Shown piece by piece: positions 1 through 7,347 of a DNA stretch of 35,296 nucleotides. The notes under the pieces are model-generated. The model did no database searches and was not told the DNA's origin. It worked only from the letters and a program-made list of their open reading frames with translations. Origin of the DNA: an uncultured Caryophanales bacterium (GTDB lineage: Bacteria; Bacillota_I; Bacilli_A; RFN20; CAG-826); assembly GCA_946403545.1 (NCBI GenBank), contig CAMJAG010000003.1:1-35296 (forward strand). Reading direction: 5' to 3'. How positions within the stretch are numbered: the stretch's first letter is position 1; each line of letters starts with the position of its first letter. Both the position numbers and the translations under genes were made by a program.

Positions 1-1
1 T

Positions 2-64
2 AACAAATATAATAAAAAGGCTGGTTCCAAGAACCAACCTGTTGAAGCTAAAGAGCTTGATTAA
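2..64 (+). CDS. Possible 3' end of a plus-strand gene cut by the window edge
   Basis: An open frame enters from the left edge and ends in TAA at 62-64, giving the lysine-rich tail NKYNKKAGSKNQPVEAKELD. The stop overlaps the stop of the convergent nrdG gene. The tail would be a reasonable end for the anaerobic ribonucleotide reductase NrdD, the usual neighbour of nrdG, but only 20 codons are visible and no diagnostic residue is present. The same DNA contains the terminator hairpin of the opposite gene, so the open frame could be chance. Confidence 0.3.
   Translation, partial: NKYNKKAGSKNQPVEAKELD
14..40 (-). terminator. Intrinsic terminator of nrdG
   Basis: Read on the minus strand, the arms TGGTTC and GAACCA (31-36 with 22-27) plus an outer AGG/CCT pair form a hairpin with a 3-nt loop. 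A run of five T follows (complement of 14-18), about 20 bp past the nrdG stop codon. Confidence 0.7.
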
Positions 65-747
65 TATCCTCTAAGTTCAACCTTAGACATATATTTCTCC
101 AAGATTGATTTAAATTTATTAGCTTGGTCTTCACTTACACAGTGGAGACCTTTTTTTAAACATCCTTCTCTTTCTACAAATTTTTGTAGGTACATTTTAG
201 GAGTGTCTTTGAAAGATTCCCCTATTGCTTCTATGTCTTCACTAGTGAAGAACTCATCCACTAAAGTTGTACGAAGTTCAAAATCTATTCCACTATTAAG
301 TAAGATTTGGTAAGTTTCGTATACTTTATCAAAGAAATTGATTTTTGTATCAGTGGTTACTGGATATTTATTTTTAGAATTTTTAATATCCATAGCGACA
401 TAATCTAAAAGATTATCCTTTAACAAATCCTTGATAACTTCAGGATTTGTCCCATTAGTGTCCACTTTAATCAAAAAGCCTAGAGATTTAACTTGTTTAA
501 TCTTTTCTTTTAGATCTGGCATAAGAGTGACTTCACCACCAGTGAACACTACTGCATCTAGAATACCTTTTCTAGTATTTAGATAATCTAAAACGTGTTC
601 CCAAGAGATTTCATCGTCGCTATTTAAGACTGTTAAACCATTGTGGCAATATGGACATCTAAAATTACAAGGTTTGCAGAATAAGACTGCACTTACCTTG
701 TCTTCATAATCTAATAGAGATAATTTATCCATTCCGACGAAGTTCAT
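61..747 (-). CDS. nrdG: Anaerobic ribonucleotide reductase-activating radical SAM protein (NrdG2 type)
   Basis: This 228-residue protein carries the radical SAM motif CNFRCPYC near residues 28-35, which binds the [4Fe-4S] cluster that cleaves S-adenosylmethionine. It is followed by the SAM-binding VVFTGGEVTL segment. Length and the pattern after the cluster fit the activases that put the glycyl radical on class III (anaerobic) ribonucleotide reductase. Pyruvate formate-lyase activase is the main alternative, but those are usually longer. The ATG at 745-747 has no SD in front; a TATAAT lies only 6 nt upstream, so the mRNA is probably leaderless. The reductase is not in the window unless the fragment at 2-64 is its end. 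The gene implies DNA precursor synthesis without oxygen. Confidence 0.8.
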   Translation of the reverse strand: MNFVGMDKLSLLDYEDKVSAVLFCKPCNFRCPYCHNGLTVLNSDDEISWEHVLDYLNTRKGILDAVVFTGGEVTLMPDLKEKIKQVKSLGFLIKVDTNGTNPEVIKDLLKDNLLDYVAMDIKNSKNKYPVTTDTKINFFDKVYETYQILLNSGIDFELRTTLVDEFFTSEDIEAIGESFKDTPKMYLQKFVEREGCLKKGLHCVSEDQANKFKSILEKYMSKVELRGY

Positions 748-753
748 GTAAAT

Positions 754-759
754 ATTATA
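754..759 (-). promoter_or_regulatory. -10 box of nrdG, leaderless arrangement
   Basis: On the minus strand TATAAT is followed by only 6 nt before the ATG at 747, so transcription should start at or next to the start codon. The -35 region is AT-rich with no clear hexamer. Confidence 0.55.
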
Positions 760-844
760 ATCCTTTTTAATTATTATTTATATTATATATAAACTTTTAT
801 TTGAATTTCAAAAAAAAGTATTTTTAAATTAGTTCGATATTATG

Positions 845-850
845 TATAAT
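845..850 (+). promoter_or_regulatory. -10 box of the first zinc-ribbon membrane gene
   Basis: A perfect TATAAT lies 32 bp before the ATG at 883, with TG just before it. AGGAG at 871-875 is a well-placed ribosome binding site, 7 nt before the ATG. The -35 is not distinct. Confidence 0.5.
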
Positions 851-882
851 TTATTAGAACATTTTTTTATAGGAGAAAAATT

Positions 883-2091
883 ATGAAATGTCCAGCTTGT
901 GGTAAAGAAAACAAAGATGGCGATTTATATTGCTATCGCTGTGGGGCAAAGCTAACAGGTGAAGATGTTACAGATACTATTGGGGAAGTTGATGTAGCAA
1001 AGCCTGTAAATCAAAAGAAATCAGTTTTTAAATACGTTTCTTTTGGTCTTATTTGTTTAGCAATCTTATTGATGTTTGTTGGTTGGTTCGGAGACACCAT
1101 ATTGGCATACACTAATATGTCATATGCAGGTTCAAGTCAAAATTCATTAATCGGTTGTGGTATCAAATACTTTTTCCAAAAGGGTTTTGAAGACATAAAA
1201 GTATATCAAAGTTATCAAGAACCTTACGCATACAATCTTGCAGTAACTACTTTAGTAATTAATTTAATTACTTATATAGGATTATTAGTAACTATCCTAT
1301 TATGTGGAACATTCGCTGTTCTTGCTTCAGGAAGAAAAACTTTTGGTAAAAAGTATATTCATAATCCTTTATATTATGTAAGATTCATTTTCATCGCTGC
1401 ATTTATTCATATTGGTTATTCATTAATGACTAACCATGGTTTTGAGAAAGCTAATATCTATGGAGCAACAATGAACGTTGGAGTCTTATTAGGTTGGGGT
1501 GCTATTTTAGTAATTATTGGTTTAATTATTGCGGTTGTTGCATCATATTTAGAAAAACTTGGTGATGGATGGCAAGAATTAGATGTTAAATCAAAGATTT
1601 CTGATCTTATGCATTATGGCGCTTTAGCGGCATTAATGATTGCGATATTATTAGTTTCTTGTGGTTCTTTGTATGCTGATCTTATGAGCGCAGGACAAGA
1701 TGGTTATGTAATTAATACACCTTATGGTTACCTATCATCCATTACTCTTAGGATATCTTATGGTGCAAGTTCTGATGGTTTTGCATTGTTTGTATCCGCT
1801 CTTGGATTCTTATTCCAACTTATTACATTAGGATTTGTAGTTATTGGATACTTCAAACTAAAACATAGAGAAAAGGCAACAGGACCAAGATTCTTCATTG
1901 CAGGTTCAATTACTTATCTTGCATCTATTATTTGTGGTATTATCGCTGGCGCTAAATACTACGATGGCGCTGCATCAATAAGTGTATTACTATCTACATT
2001 TGCATATCTTGCACTCTTCTTCCTTGCAATCGGAACTGCTTTAGCATATGTTTCTAAAAGTTTCTTTTGCAAAGCAAAGAAAAACGCATAA
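883..2091 (+). CDS. Zinc-ribbon multi-pass membrane protein, paralogue 1
   Basis: This 402-residue protein of unknown function starts with a short zinc ribbon, CPAC at residues 3-6 and CYRC at 17-20. A polar linker leads to about eight hydrophobic segments, the first beginning near residue 50 with a conserved LMFVGWFGDT motif. The following gene has the same plan and the same GWFGDT motif, so the two are tandem paralogues. The ribbon faces the cytoplasm if the first segment follows the positive-inside rule. Family knowledge does not give a role beyond a zinc-ribbon membrane protein; the ribbon may bind nucleic acid or another protein. The start is well supported by AGGAG 7 nt upstream. Confidence 0.75.
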   Translation: MKCPACGKENKDGDLYCYRCGAKLTGEDVTDTIGEVDVAKPVNQKKSVFKYVSFGLICLAILLMFVGWFGDTILAYTNMSYAGSSQNSLIGCGIKYFFQKGFEDIKVYQSYQEPYAYNLAVTTLVINLITYIGLLVTILLCGTFAVLASGRKTFGKKYIHNPLYYVRFIFIAAFIHIGYSLMTNHGFEKANIYGATMNVGVLLGWGAILVIIGLIIAVVASYLEKLGDGWQELDVKSKISDLMHYGALAALMIAILLVSCGSLYADLMSAGQDGYVINTPYGYLSSITLRISYGASSDGFALFVSALGFLFQLITLGFVVIGYFKLKHREKATGPRFFIAGSITYLASIICGIIAGAKYYDGAASISVLLSTFAYLALFFLAIGTALAYVSKSFFCKAKKNA

Positions 2092-2103
2092 AATATAAAA
2101 GGT

Positions 2104-2127
2104 GGCCTTTAAAAATAAAGGCCTTTT
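2104..2127 (+). terminator. Terminator-like hairpin between the two zinc-ribbon genes
   Basis: GGCCTTT (2104-2110) pairs with AAAGGCC (2117-2123) and is followed by TTTT. It sits between the stop of paralogue 1 and the AGGAG of paralogue 2, only 16 bp before the second ATG. With no clear promoter for the second gene, it more likely sets partial readthrough than full termination. Confidence 0.5.
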
Positions 2128-2143
2128 CAAAGGAGTTTTTATT

Positions 2144-3496
2144 ATGAAATGTCAAAAATGCGGAAGCGAAATTGATGACGATTCTTTATTTTGCTCTAAG
2201 TGTGGAGCAAAGGTTGAATCAGTTGTCGAAGAAAAATTCAAATGCCCAAAATGTGGCAGCGAAGTCACAAAAGACAGCAAATTCTGCCGTAAATGTGGTA
2301 ATGAATTAATCTGGGATAATGTTGATTATGATCACATTCCAGTTCCAGTAAAAGCAGAGGAAGAAACAGCTCCAGCTGCTCAAACTGTTCAAGCTGCTCC
2401 AAGAAAACGCGCTGATGTAAATAAAATCTTTGGTTTTATTTCATTAGGTTTAATCTCTTTAGCAGTACTACTACTCTTCATCGGATGGTTTGGAGACACA
2501 TTAAGTTTAAATGGTTCCTCTTTATTAAGAAGCTATGCCGGTGATTCATCTGCTGCACGTGTTGATATAACATGGTTCTTTGGTAGATCTTTTGATAGCA
2601 TTAAATCTCTTAAAGAATATGAAGGACAAGGCGCTTATGTATTTGCTTTAATATTCACAATTTTAAATACACTTACTTATGTACTTATGCTTGTTGGAAT
2701 ATTGGCATTTGGTACTCTTGCTATTCTTAACGCAGTTAAAAAGGTACAAGGAAAGGAAGTTAAATCAACATATATTGGTGGTTTAATCGCCACAACTCTT
2801 CCTCATATTGTTTATACATCTATGCTCTATTCAACTGTAATGTCTGTTACAGGCTCAGGCCGTAGCGAATCTATAAATATTGGTCTTGGTTGGGGTAGCA
2901 TCTTAGTTATCAGCGCTTTAATCTATTTATTTGCAGCTTCCGTTCTCGAATTATTTGCAAAAGAATCCAAAGGATTCAATAAGAAGAGATTGGTTTCATC
3001 AATTACTTATACAGTTAGTTTGATTACTGGTTTAGTTATGCTTCTTTGCTTATCAGGTTCAATCCTTTCTATGACAGAAAAAATGACCTCTAATAGCAGT
3101 ATGACAGCAGCAACTACACCATACGCATTCACACTTTCTACAATTACACAAATGTGCTCAGATACAACAACTGAAGTACCTTATTTATACTTACCAATCC
3201 TCAGTTTCTTCTTCCATATCTTAGCAATGATTATTGCTGTTCCAACATTCTCTGGTTTAGTAAAGAAAAACGATTCCGCTAATATTGTTGGATTTGCATG
3301 TGGTATCTTCTTCTTTATTGCATCTGCAATCTTCGGAATAATCGGCATGAATCAATCTATTGATCCATCACAAAGAGAAGCAGTGTCCTGTGGAATGGGA
3401 CCTGCTGCTATCGTCGCAATTGTCTTTGCAGTTATCACTTTTGCATTAATTGCAGTTTCATTAAGTTTCAAAAAGAAATCAGAACAAATCGCTTAA
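2144..3496 (+). CDS. Double zinc-ribbon multi-pass membrane protein, paralogue 2
   Basis: This 450-residue protein has two tandem zinc ribbons: CQKC/CSKC in the first 20 residues, then CPKC/CRKC around residues 34-55. A proline/alanine-rich linker precedes about eight membrane segments, the first carrying LLLFIGWFGDT. The layout repeats that of the upstream gene with one extra ribbon. I place the start at the ATG at 2144, preceded by AAAGGAG 9 nt away and beginning directly with the ribbon. An upstream in-frame ATG at 2102 lies in the intergenic hairpin and would add 14 unlikely residues. Function is unknown; the tandem duplication suggests related proteins with different partners. Confidence 0.75.
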   Translation: MKCQKCGSEIDDDSLFCSKCGAKVESVVEEKFKCPKCGSEVTKDSKFCRKCGNELIWDNVDYDHIPVPVKAEEETAPAAQTVQAAPRKRADVNKIFGFISLGLISLAVLLLFIGWFGDTLSLNGSSLLRSYAGDSSAARVDITWFFGRSFDSIKSLKEYEGQGAYVFALIFTILNTLTYVLMLVGILAFGTLAILNAVKKVQGKEVKSTYIGGLIATTLPHIVYTSMLYSTVMSVTGSGRSESINIGLGWGSILVISALIYLFAASVLELFAKESKGFNKKRLVSSITYTVSLITGLVMLLCLSGSILSMTEKMTSNSSMTAATTPYAFTLSTITQMCSDTTTEVPYLYLPILSFFFHILAMIIAVPTFSGLVKKNDSANIVGFACGIFFFIASAIFGIIGMNQSIDPSQREAVSCGMGPAAIVAIVFAVITFALIAVSLSFKKKSEQIA

Positions 3497-3510
3497 TTAA
3501 ACATATATTA

Positions 3511-3538
3511 TTGAAATAATATATAAATTTGATAAAAT
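3511..3538 (+). promoter_or_regulatory. Promoter of the dCMP deaminase-folD operon
   Basis: TTGAAA (3511-3516) and TAAAAT (3533-3538) are separated by 16 bp. Only 9 nt separate the -10 from the ATG at 3548 and there is no SD, so the mRNA should be leaderless or have a leader of 2-3 nt. Confidence 0.65.
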
Positions 3539-3547
3539 ACTTGTATT

Positions 3548-4021
3548 ATGATAAAAAGTAACATTTCATGGGATGAATACTTCATGGGTATTGCTTCTTT
3601 AAGCGCTCTCAGAAGTAAGGATCCTAACACAAAAGTCGGAGCATGCATTGTAGATGATGATAAGAAAGTCGTTTCTATCGGATATAATGGTATGCCAAAA
3701 GGTCTTGACGAAGACCAACTTTCATGGAACAAGGGTGAAGGTTTAGATAGCAAGTATTTATATGTTTGTCACGCTGAGATGAACGCAATTTTAAATACTA
3801 GAAACGGAAGTGCTTTGAAAGGATGCACATTATATGTCACCTTATTCCCATGTGAGAATTGCGCTAAAGCAATTATCCAATCTGGTATTAAAGAAGTTGT
3901 CTATTTAGACAACAAATACGCTGACACTATCGGTGCTCAAGCTAGTTTAAAGATGTTCCAATTAGCAGGAACAGTATTAAGACAATACAAAGGTAGAGTC
4001 TTAAACGAATTCGTTAAATAA
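3548..4021 (+). CDS. comEB: Deoxycytidylate (dCMP) deaminase
   Basis: The enzyme deaminates dCMP to dUMP, the substrate of thymidylate synthase. The zinc site is intact: H75-A-E77 holds one zinc ligand and the catalytic glutamate, and P101-C-x-x-C105 gives the two cysteine ligands. At 157 residues it has the usual length for this cytidine/deoxycytidylate deaminase family. It stands 2 bp before folD, linking it to folate-dependent dTMP synthesis. In Bacillus the same family is named comEB, though no competence gene is nearby; the label is by family only. The ATG lies just downstream of a good promoter and has no SD. Confidence 0.88.
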   Translation: MIKSNISWDEYFMGIASLSALRSKDPNTKVGACIVDDDKKVVSIGYNGMPKGLDEDQLSWNKGEGLDSKYLYVCHAEMNAILNTRNGSALKGCTLYVTLFPCENCAKAIIQSGIKEVVYLDNKYADTIGAQASLKMFQLAGTVLRQYKGRVLNEFVK

Positions 4022-4023
4022 TT

Positions 4024-4815
4024 ATGACTATTAAAGAATACGTTGCACTTAGAAAACAAGAGATGAAGCAAGAAGTTTTAGATATGCCTAAAAAGCCTTG
4101 CATCGCTATTGTTCAAATAAACGAAGATCCAGCAAGTTACGCTTACATTAAAGGTAAACTTAAAGATGCTGCAGAACTAGGAATTGATGCAGAATTAATT
4201 AAACTACCTTTAGAAACAACTGAACCTCAATTATTAAACGTAATTGATCGTTTAAATAAAGATAGCGTTCATGATGGATTCATCGTTCAAATGCCTCTTC
4301 CAAAGCAAATTAATGAAGAGACAGTTAAGCTTGCAATCGCTCCAGAAAAGGATGTTGATGGATTCCATCCACTCTCATCTTTAGCACCTTGTACACCAAA
4401 AGGAATCATGAATTATTTGAACTATATTAAAACTGATTTCACTGGTAAAAACGCTGTTGTTATCGGTCGTTCCAACATAGTTGGAAAACCAATGGCGAAA
4501 TTACTACTAAAAGCAAATTGTAATGTTACAGTACTTCATAGTAAAACTAGCCAAGAAGATATGGCTAGATATATCAAATATGCAGACATCATCGTAGTCG
4601 CTATTGGTAAAGCTGGTTTCTTAGATAATCGATTCGAATATAAACCAAGCGCTATTGTTGTTGATGTTGGTATTTCAAGAGATGAGACAGGTCTTCATGG
4701 AGATGCAATTCCAGGATTACCTGTTACACTACAAACACCAGTTCCTGGAGGTGTAGGACTTATCACTAGATTGGCCCTTTACGAAAACCTCTTGGAAATC
4801 GTAAAGGCAAAATAA
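4024..4815 (+). CDS. folD: Bifunctional methylenetetrahydrofolate dehydrogenase/cyclohydrolase
   Basis: FolD interconverts 5,10-methylene- and 10-formyl-tetrahydrofolate, supplying one-carbon units for purines, thymidylate and formyl-Met-tRNA. All family signatures are present in 263 residues: the catalytic Y41-x3-K45 after DPAS, the QMPLP motif, the EKDVDGFHP active-site loop, the nucleotide-binding VVIGRSNIVGKP segment, and the C-terminal TPVPGGVGLIT. The gene begins 2 bp after the dCMP deaminase stop with no clear SD, so it probably depends on translational coupling. A shared terminator follows immediately. Confidence 0.95.
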   Translation: MTIKEYVALRKQEMKQEVLDMPKKPCIAIVQINEDPASYAYIKGKLKDAAELGIDAELIKLPLETTEPQLLNVIDRLNKDSVHDGFIVQMPLPKQINEETVKLAIAPEKDVDGFHPLSSLAPCTPKGIMNYLNYIKTDFTGKNAVVIGRSNIVGKPMAKLLLKANCNVTVLHSKTSQEDMARYIKYADIIVVAIGKAGFLDNRFEYKPSAIVVDVGISRDETGLHGDAIPGLPVTLQTPVPGGVGLITRLALYENLLEIVKAK

Positions 4816-4841
4816 AATCGGATTCGAAATCCGATTTTTTT
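4816..4841. terminator. Bidirectional terminator between folD and the Crp/Fnr-type gene
   Basis: AAATCGGATT (4816-4825) and AATCCGATTT (4829-4838) form a 10-bp stem with a 3-nt loop, with A and T runs on the two sides. It serves both convergent genes; the stop codon of the minus-strand gene lies inside the T tract. Confidence 0.85.
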
Positions 4842-5427
4842 ATGCTCTTTTTATTACATTTCCTTTTCTCTTTATTAGATGTTTCTTTTCTAATCGAGAC
4901 AAACATCTAGATAAGGATTCTCTAGTCATACATAATGTTGCAGCTAGATCAGTAACAGATTTAATAGTGATTTGGTTATCATTCATTCCTAAGTAAACTA
5001 ATAATCTATCTTCACTACTTTCGTATGAGAGAACTTTAATCTTACTATTTAAAGCTTTAGAGAAATCTGATTGTTTGTTTAAGTATTCTAATAAGAAGTC
5101 TTGGTTAGTTTGTAAGATGTTAATTAAATCCGCTTTCTTGATAATTGCGACAGTGGATTTTTCTTTTGCCACTACATCGCCCTTATATTCTTTTTCACTA
5201 GAGAAGACTAAGTTAGCACCAAAAAGATTTCCAGGTGTAATTGAGTTATACACTATTTCTTTTCCTTCTATAGAATAAGAGACAATGTCAATCTCACCAC
5301 TAACGACGATTCCGATAGAATCACATGTATCGCCTTCCTTAAAAAGAGAGTAACCCTTTTTAATAGAAAGTCCTTTAACTAATTTACGTTGTTCTTTGCT
5401 TAAGCAAGATAATAATTTAATTTCCAT
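4840..5427 (-). CDS. Crp/Fnr-family transcription regulator
   Basis: This 195-residue protein has an N-terminal cyclic-nucleotide-binding-like beta roll (about residues 10-115, with GEIDIVSYS and the GNLFGANLVF turn). A long dimerisation helix leads to a C-terminal winged helix whose recognition region reads CMTRESLSRCLSRLEKK (about 167-183). The four cysteines do not form the N-terminal cluster of Fnr, so oxygen sensing through an Fe-S cluster is not supported. It is slightly shorter than classic Crp. It is divergent from an ABC uptake operon, and a GTGA-N6-TCAC palindrome lies in the shared intergenic DNA, as expected for this family. I infer control of the transporter and of itself; the effector is unknown. 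Confidence 0.82.
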   Translation of the reverse strand: MEIKLLSCLSKEQRKLVKGLSIKKGYSLFKEGDTCDSIGIVVSGEIDIVSYSIEGKEIVYNSITPGNLFGANLVFSSEKEYKGDVVAKEKSTVAIIKKADLINILQTNQDFLLEYLNKQSDFSKALNSKIKVLSYESSEDRLLVYLGMNDNQITIKSVTDLAATLCMTRESLSRCLSRLEKKHLIKRKGNVIKRA

Positions 5428-5436
5428 ACCTATATC

Positions 5437-5450
5437 GTGATTTTAATCAC
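5437..5450. promoter_or_regulatory. Crp/Fnr-type operator palindrome
   Basis: GTGATTTTAATCAC is a perfect 14-bp palindrome with the GTGA-N6-TCAC form recognised by Crp-family proteins. It ends 9 bp upstream of the regulator ATG, just downstream of that gene's -10, and it covers the presumed -35 of the divergent transporter operon. Position favours repression of both genes. Confidence 0.7.
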
Positions 5451-5456
5451 ATACTA

Positions 5457-5484
5457 ATTATAACACCGTGTAATAGAATTACAA
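5457..5484 (-). promoter_or_regulatory. Promoter of the Crp/Fnr-type gene
   Basis: On the minus strand TTGTAA (5479-5484) and TATAAT (5457-5462) are 16 bp apart. The predicted start near 5450 places the GTGA-N6-TCAC palindrome at about +1 to +14. A second small inverted repeat, GTAAT-AGA-ATTAC (5470-5482), overlaps the spacer. Confidence 0.55.
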
Positions 5485-5504
5485 CGGAAAGAAGGAAATT
5501 CAAA

Positions 5505-6437
5505 ATGAAAAAAGTATTACCACTATTATCAACACTAGCACTCCTCGCTGGATGTGCTTCTAAAGGACCTACAAACTTAGAGGTCTCAGTATTGTGCCCA
5601 ACAGGTGCTCCTGCTTTAGCTTTCTATAATTATGCTACTGATACAAATTTTGAAACTAACGCTAACGCATCCGAAGGTATTCTCCCTTTAATGCTTAAAG
5701 GTGAAAAAGATGTTGTAATTTTACCTACAAATGCAGGTGTACAAGCAATTACAAAAAAGAGTGCTCCATACAAATTAGCAGCAACAATTACATTCGGTAA
5801 TGTCTATTTAGCATCTACTGGACATGATGCTGATAACACTCTTAATGATGGCGACTACATTATCTTATTCTCACAAGGCCAAGTACCTGATTTATTATTC
5901 CATTATGTATTTGGAGATACATTAGATTCTAACGCTCATTATGTTTCTAACGGAACTGATGCTGCTAAATGCTTAAAGCAAGGTAAAAATATTACAAGCA
6001 ATAACGAAGATGTTGACTATGTTTTAATCGCAGAACCAGCTCTTCAAAATGTTTTAAATACAACTCCAAACGTTAAAATTGCCAAAAATATTCAAGAAGA
6101 ATATAAAGCAAAATCAAATGGTTTAGATATTTTCCAAGCATCAGTGTTTATTAACAATAATCTTGATAACTCCAAGGCAAAATCATTCTTAAAGCAACTT
6201 GAAAAAGATGTTAAAGATGGGTTAAAAGATGTTAATAAAGTCAAAGAAGGTCTCGCAAAAGCTGAGAACTTAACTTCTAAATATGGCGTCCCTTCTGTTG
6301 AGGTTGTTGAACAAACATTTGCAAACAACAATAGTATGGGTTTAGGTTATAAAAACGCAAAAGAAAATAAAGCTGCAATTGATAACTTCTTATCATTATT
6401 TAATATAGCGGAGACCAATGAAGAAATTTATTTCTAA
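5505..6437 (+). CDS. ABC transporter substrate-binding lipoprotein (NMT1/SsuA-like)
   Basis: This 310-residue protein begins with a lipoprotein signal whose lipobox ends LLAGC, so Cys17 would be lipidated. The mature part looks like the two-lobed binding proteins of the NMT1/SsuA/TauA type, with a PTGAPALAF opening and DYVLIAEPAL in the second lobe. It overlaps the permease gene by 20 bp. The ligand cannot be read from the sequence; relatives bind thiamine precursors, sulfonates and nitrate. The divergent Crp/Fnr-type gene is the likely regulator. AAGGA at 5492-5496 supports the start. Confidence 0.78.
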   Translation: MKKVLPLLSTLALLAGCASKGPTNLEVSVLCPTGAPALAFYNYATDTNFETNANASEGILPLMLKGEKDVVILPTNAGVQAITKKSAPYKLAATITFGNVYLASTGHDADNTLNDGDYIILFSQGQVPDLLFHYVFGDTLDSNAHYVSNGTDAAKCLKQGKNITSNNEDVDYVLIAEPALQNVLNTTPNVKIAKNIQEEYKAKSNGLDIFQASVFINNNLDNSKAKSFLKQLEKDVKDGLKDVNKVKEGLAKAENLTSKYGVPSVEVVEQTFANNNSMGLGYKNAKENKAAIDNFLSLFNIAETNEEIYF

Positions 6438-7182
6438 TAAGTACATATTATTTGGTTTAGGTATAGTGTTATTCATCCTCCTTTGGTGGGTGATTTCACT
6501 ATTCTTTGACATCAATAAAATGGTAGTTCCGTCTCCATTAGACACTACTGTCAGGATGTTTGAACTACTAAGAGATCCATATACATTTAAATGTTTAGGA
6601 ATTACCCTACTTAGAGTGTTAATAGGATTTGGTATTTCTTTTGCTGTAGCATTCATTTTAGGTGTGCTTGCAGGTAACTCAAAGATTTTTGCAGGTCTAT
6701 TAAAACCAACTATGGTAGTTATAAAAAGTATTCCTACTGCTACCGTAGTATTCTTATTTGTTATTATGGTATCTCCTAAAGATGCGCCAATCTTAGTTAC
6801 TACATTAATTAGTTTCCCAATTCTATTTGAAGCAGTTACATCAGGTATTGCTAATGTAGATAAGGAAACTTTAGAAGCTAGTAAAGTTGATGGAGCAGGT
6901 TACTTAAAAAGAAATATATTTATTAAGATTCCACTATCTCTTCCTTATATTGGTGTAGGTGTTTTAGCTAGTTTCTCTTTATCTTTTAAAGTTGAAATTA
7001 TGGCAGAAGTCATCACTGGCAATACAGATGCAGGTCTAGGAAACGTTATAAGAGCAACTCAAGGCGCTGATCCAACTGATATGGTTACAATATTTGGTTA
7101 TTCCTTTATTGCAGTTATATTAGTTTTAATAATTTCAATTACTGCAGATGTTATTAAAGATAAACTTAAAAGGATATCGTAA
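6418..7182 (+). CDS. ABC transporter permease (SsuC/TauC/ThiX type)
   Basis: The 254-residue protein has about six membrane segments and the binding-protein-dependent permease loop: EAxxxDGAG is seen as EASKVDGAG, followed by KIPLSLPYIGVG. It pairs with the binding protein that overlaps its start, forming an importer. No ATP-binding subunit follows; the operon ends in a terminator and tRNA genes. The nearest ATPases in the window belong to ABC-2 exporters and are not suitable partners, so the importer must borrow an ATPase encoded elsewhere. The ATG at 6418 follows GGAG at 6411-6414. Confidence 0.85.
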   Translation: MKKFISNKYILFGLGIVLFILLWWVISLFFDINKMVVPSPLDTTVRMFELLRDPYTFKCLGITLLRVLIGFGISFAVAFILGVLAGNSKIFAGLLKPTMVVIKSIPTATVVFLFVIMVSPKDAPILVTTLISFPILFEAVTSGIANVDKETLEASKVDGAGYLKRNIFIKIPLSLPYIGVGVLASFSLSFKVEIMAEVITGNTDAGLGNVIRATQGADPTDMVTIFGYSFIAVILVLIISITADVIKDKLKRIS

Positions 7183-7201
7183 TCCCTAATACAAAGAAAA
7201 A

Positions 7202-7229
7202 AGCACTTCATCCGAAGTGCTATTTTTTT
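7202..7229. terminator. Terminator between the ABC permease and tRNA-Phe
   Basis: AGCACTTC pairs with GAAGTGCT around the loop ATCC, with a run of seven T on the plus side and a run of A on the other. It ends the transporter operon on the plus strand and probably the tRNA transcript on the minus strand. Confidence 0.85.
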
Positions 7230-7234
7230 AAATC

Positions 7235-7310
7235 TGGTGGCTCAGGCCGGGAGCGCGCCGGCGACACTCAGATTTTCAGTCTGATGCTCTACTAACTGAG
7301 CTACCGAGCC
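7235..7310 (-). tRNA. tRNA-Phe(GAA) with an aberrant T loop
   Basis: The minus strand folds as a tRNA: acceptor GGCTCGG with CTGAGCC, D stem GCTC/GAGC, anticodon stem TCAGA/TCTGA around CTGAAAA, T stem GCCGG/CCGGC, and an encoded CCA. The anticodon is GAA. The T loop is CGCGCTC rather than the usual TTCRANY, so T54, psi55 and A58 are all replaced. In the D loop the first of the conserved GG pair is A (AGTTAGTA). The G18-psi55 contact is therefore lost on both sides, while G19-C56 is kept. It is either an unusual functional tRNA, a degenerate copy, or an assembly error. Confidence 0.85.
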
Positions 7311-7347
7311 AGCAAACTTTTTTTCTAATATAATATCTTATAAAAGA

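Noticed and set aside
3508-3753. Minus-strand frame opposite the dCMP deaminase
   Set aside because: It lies against a well-conserved enzyme and shows no family features.
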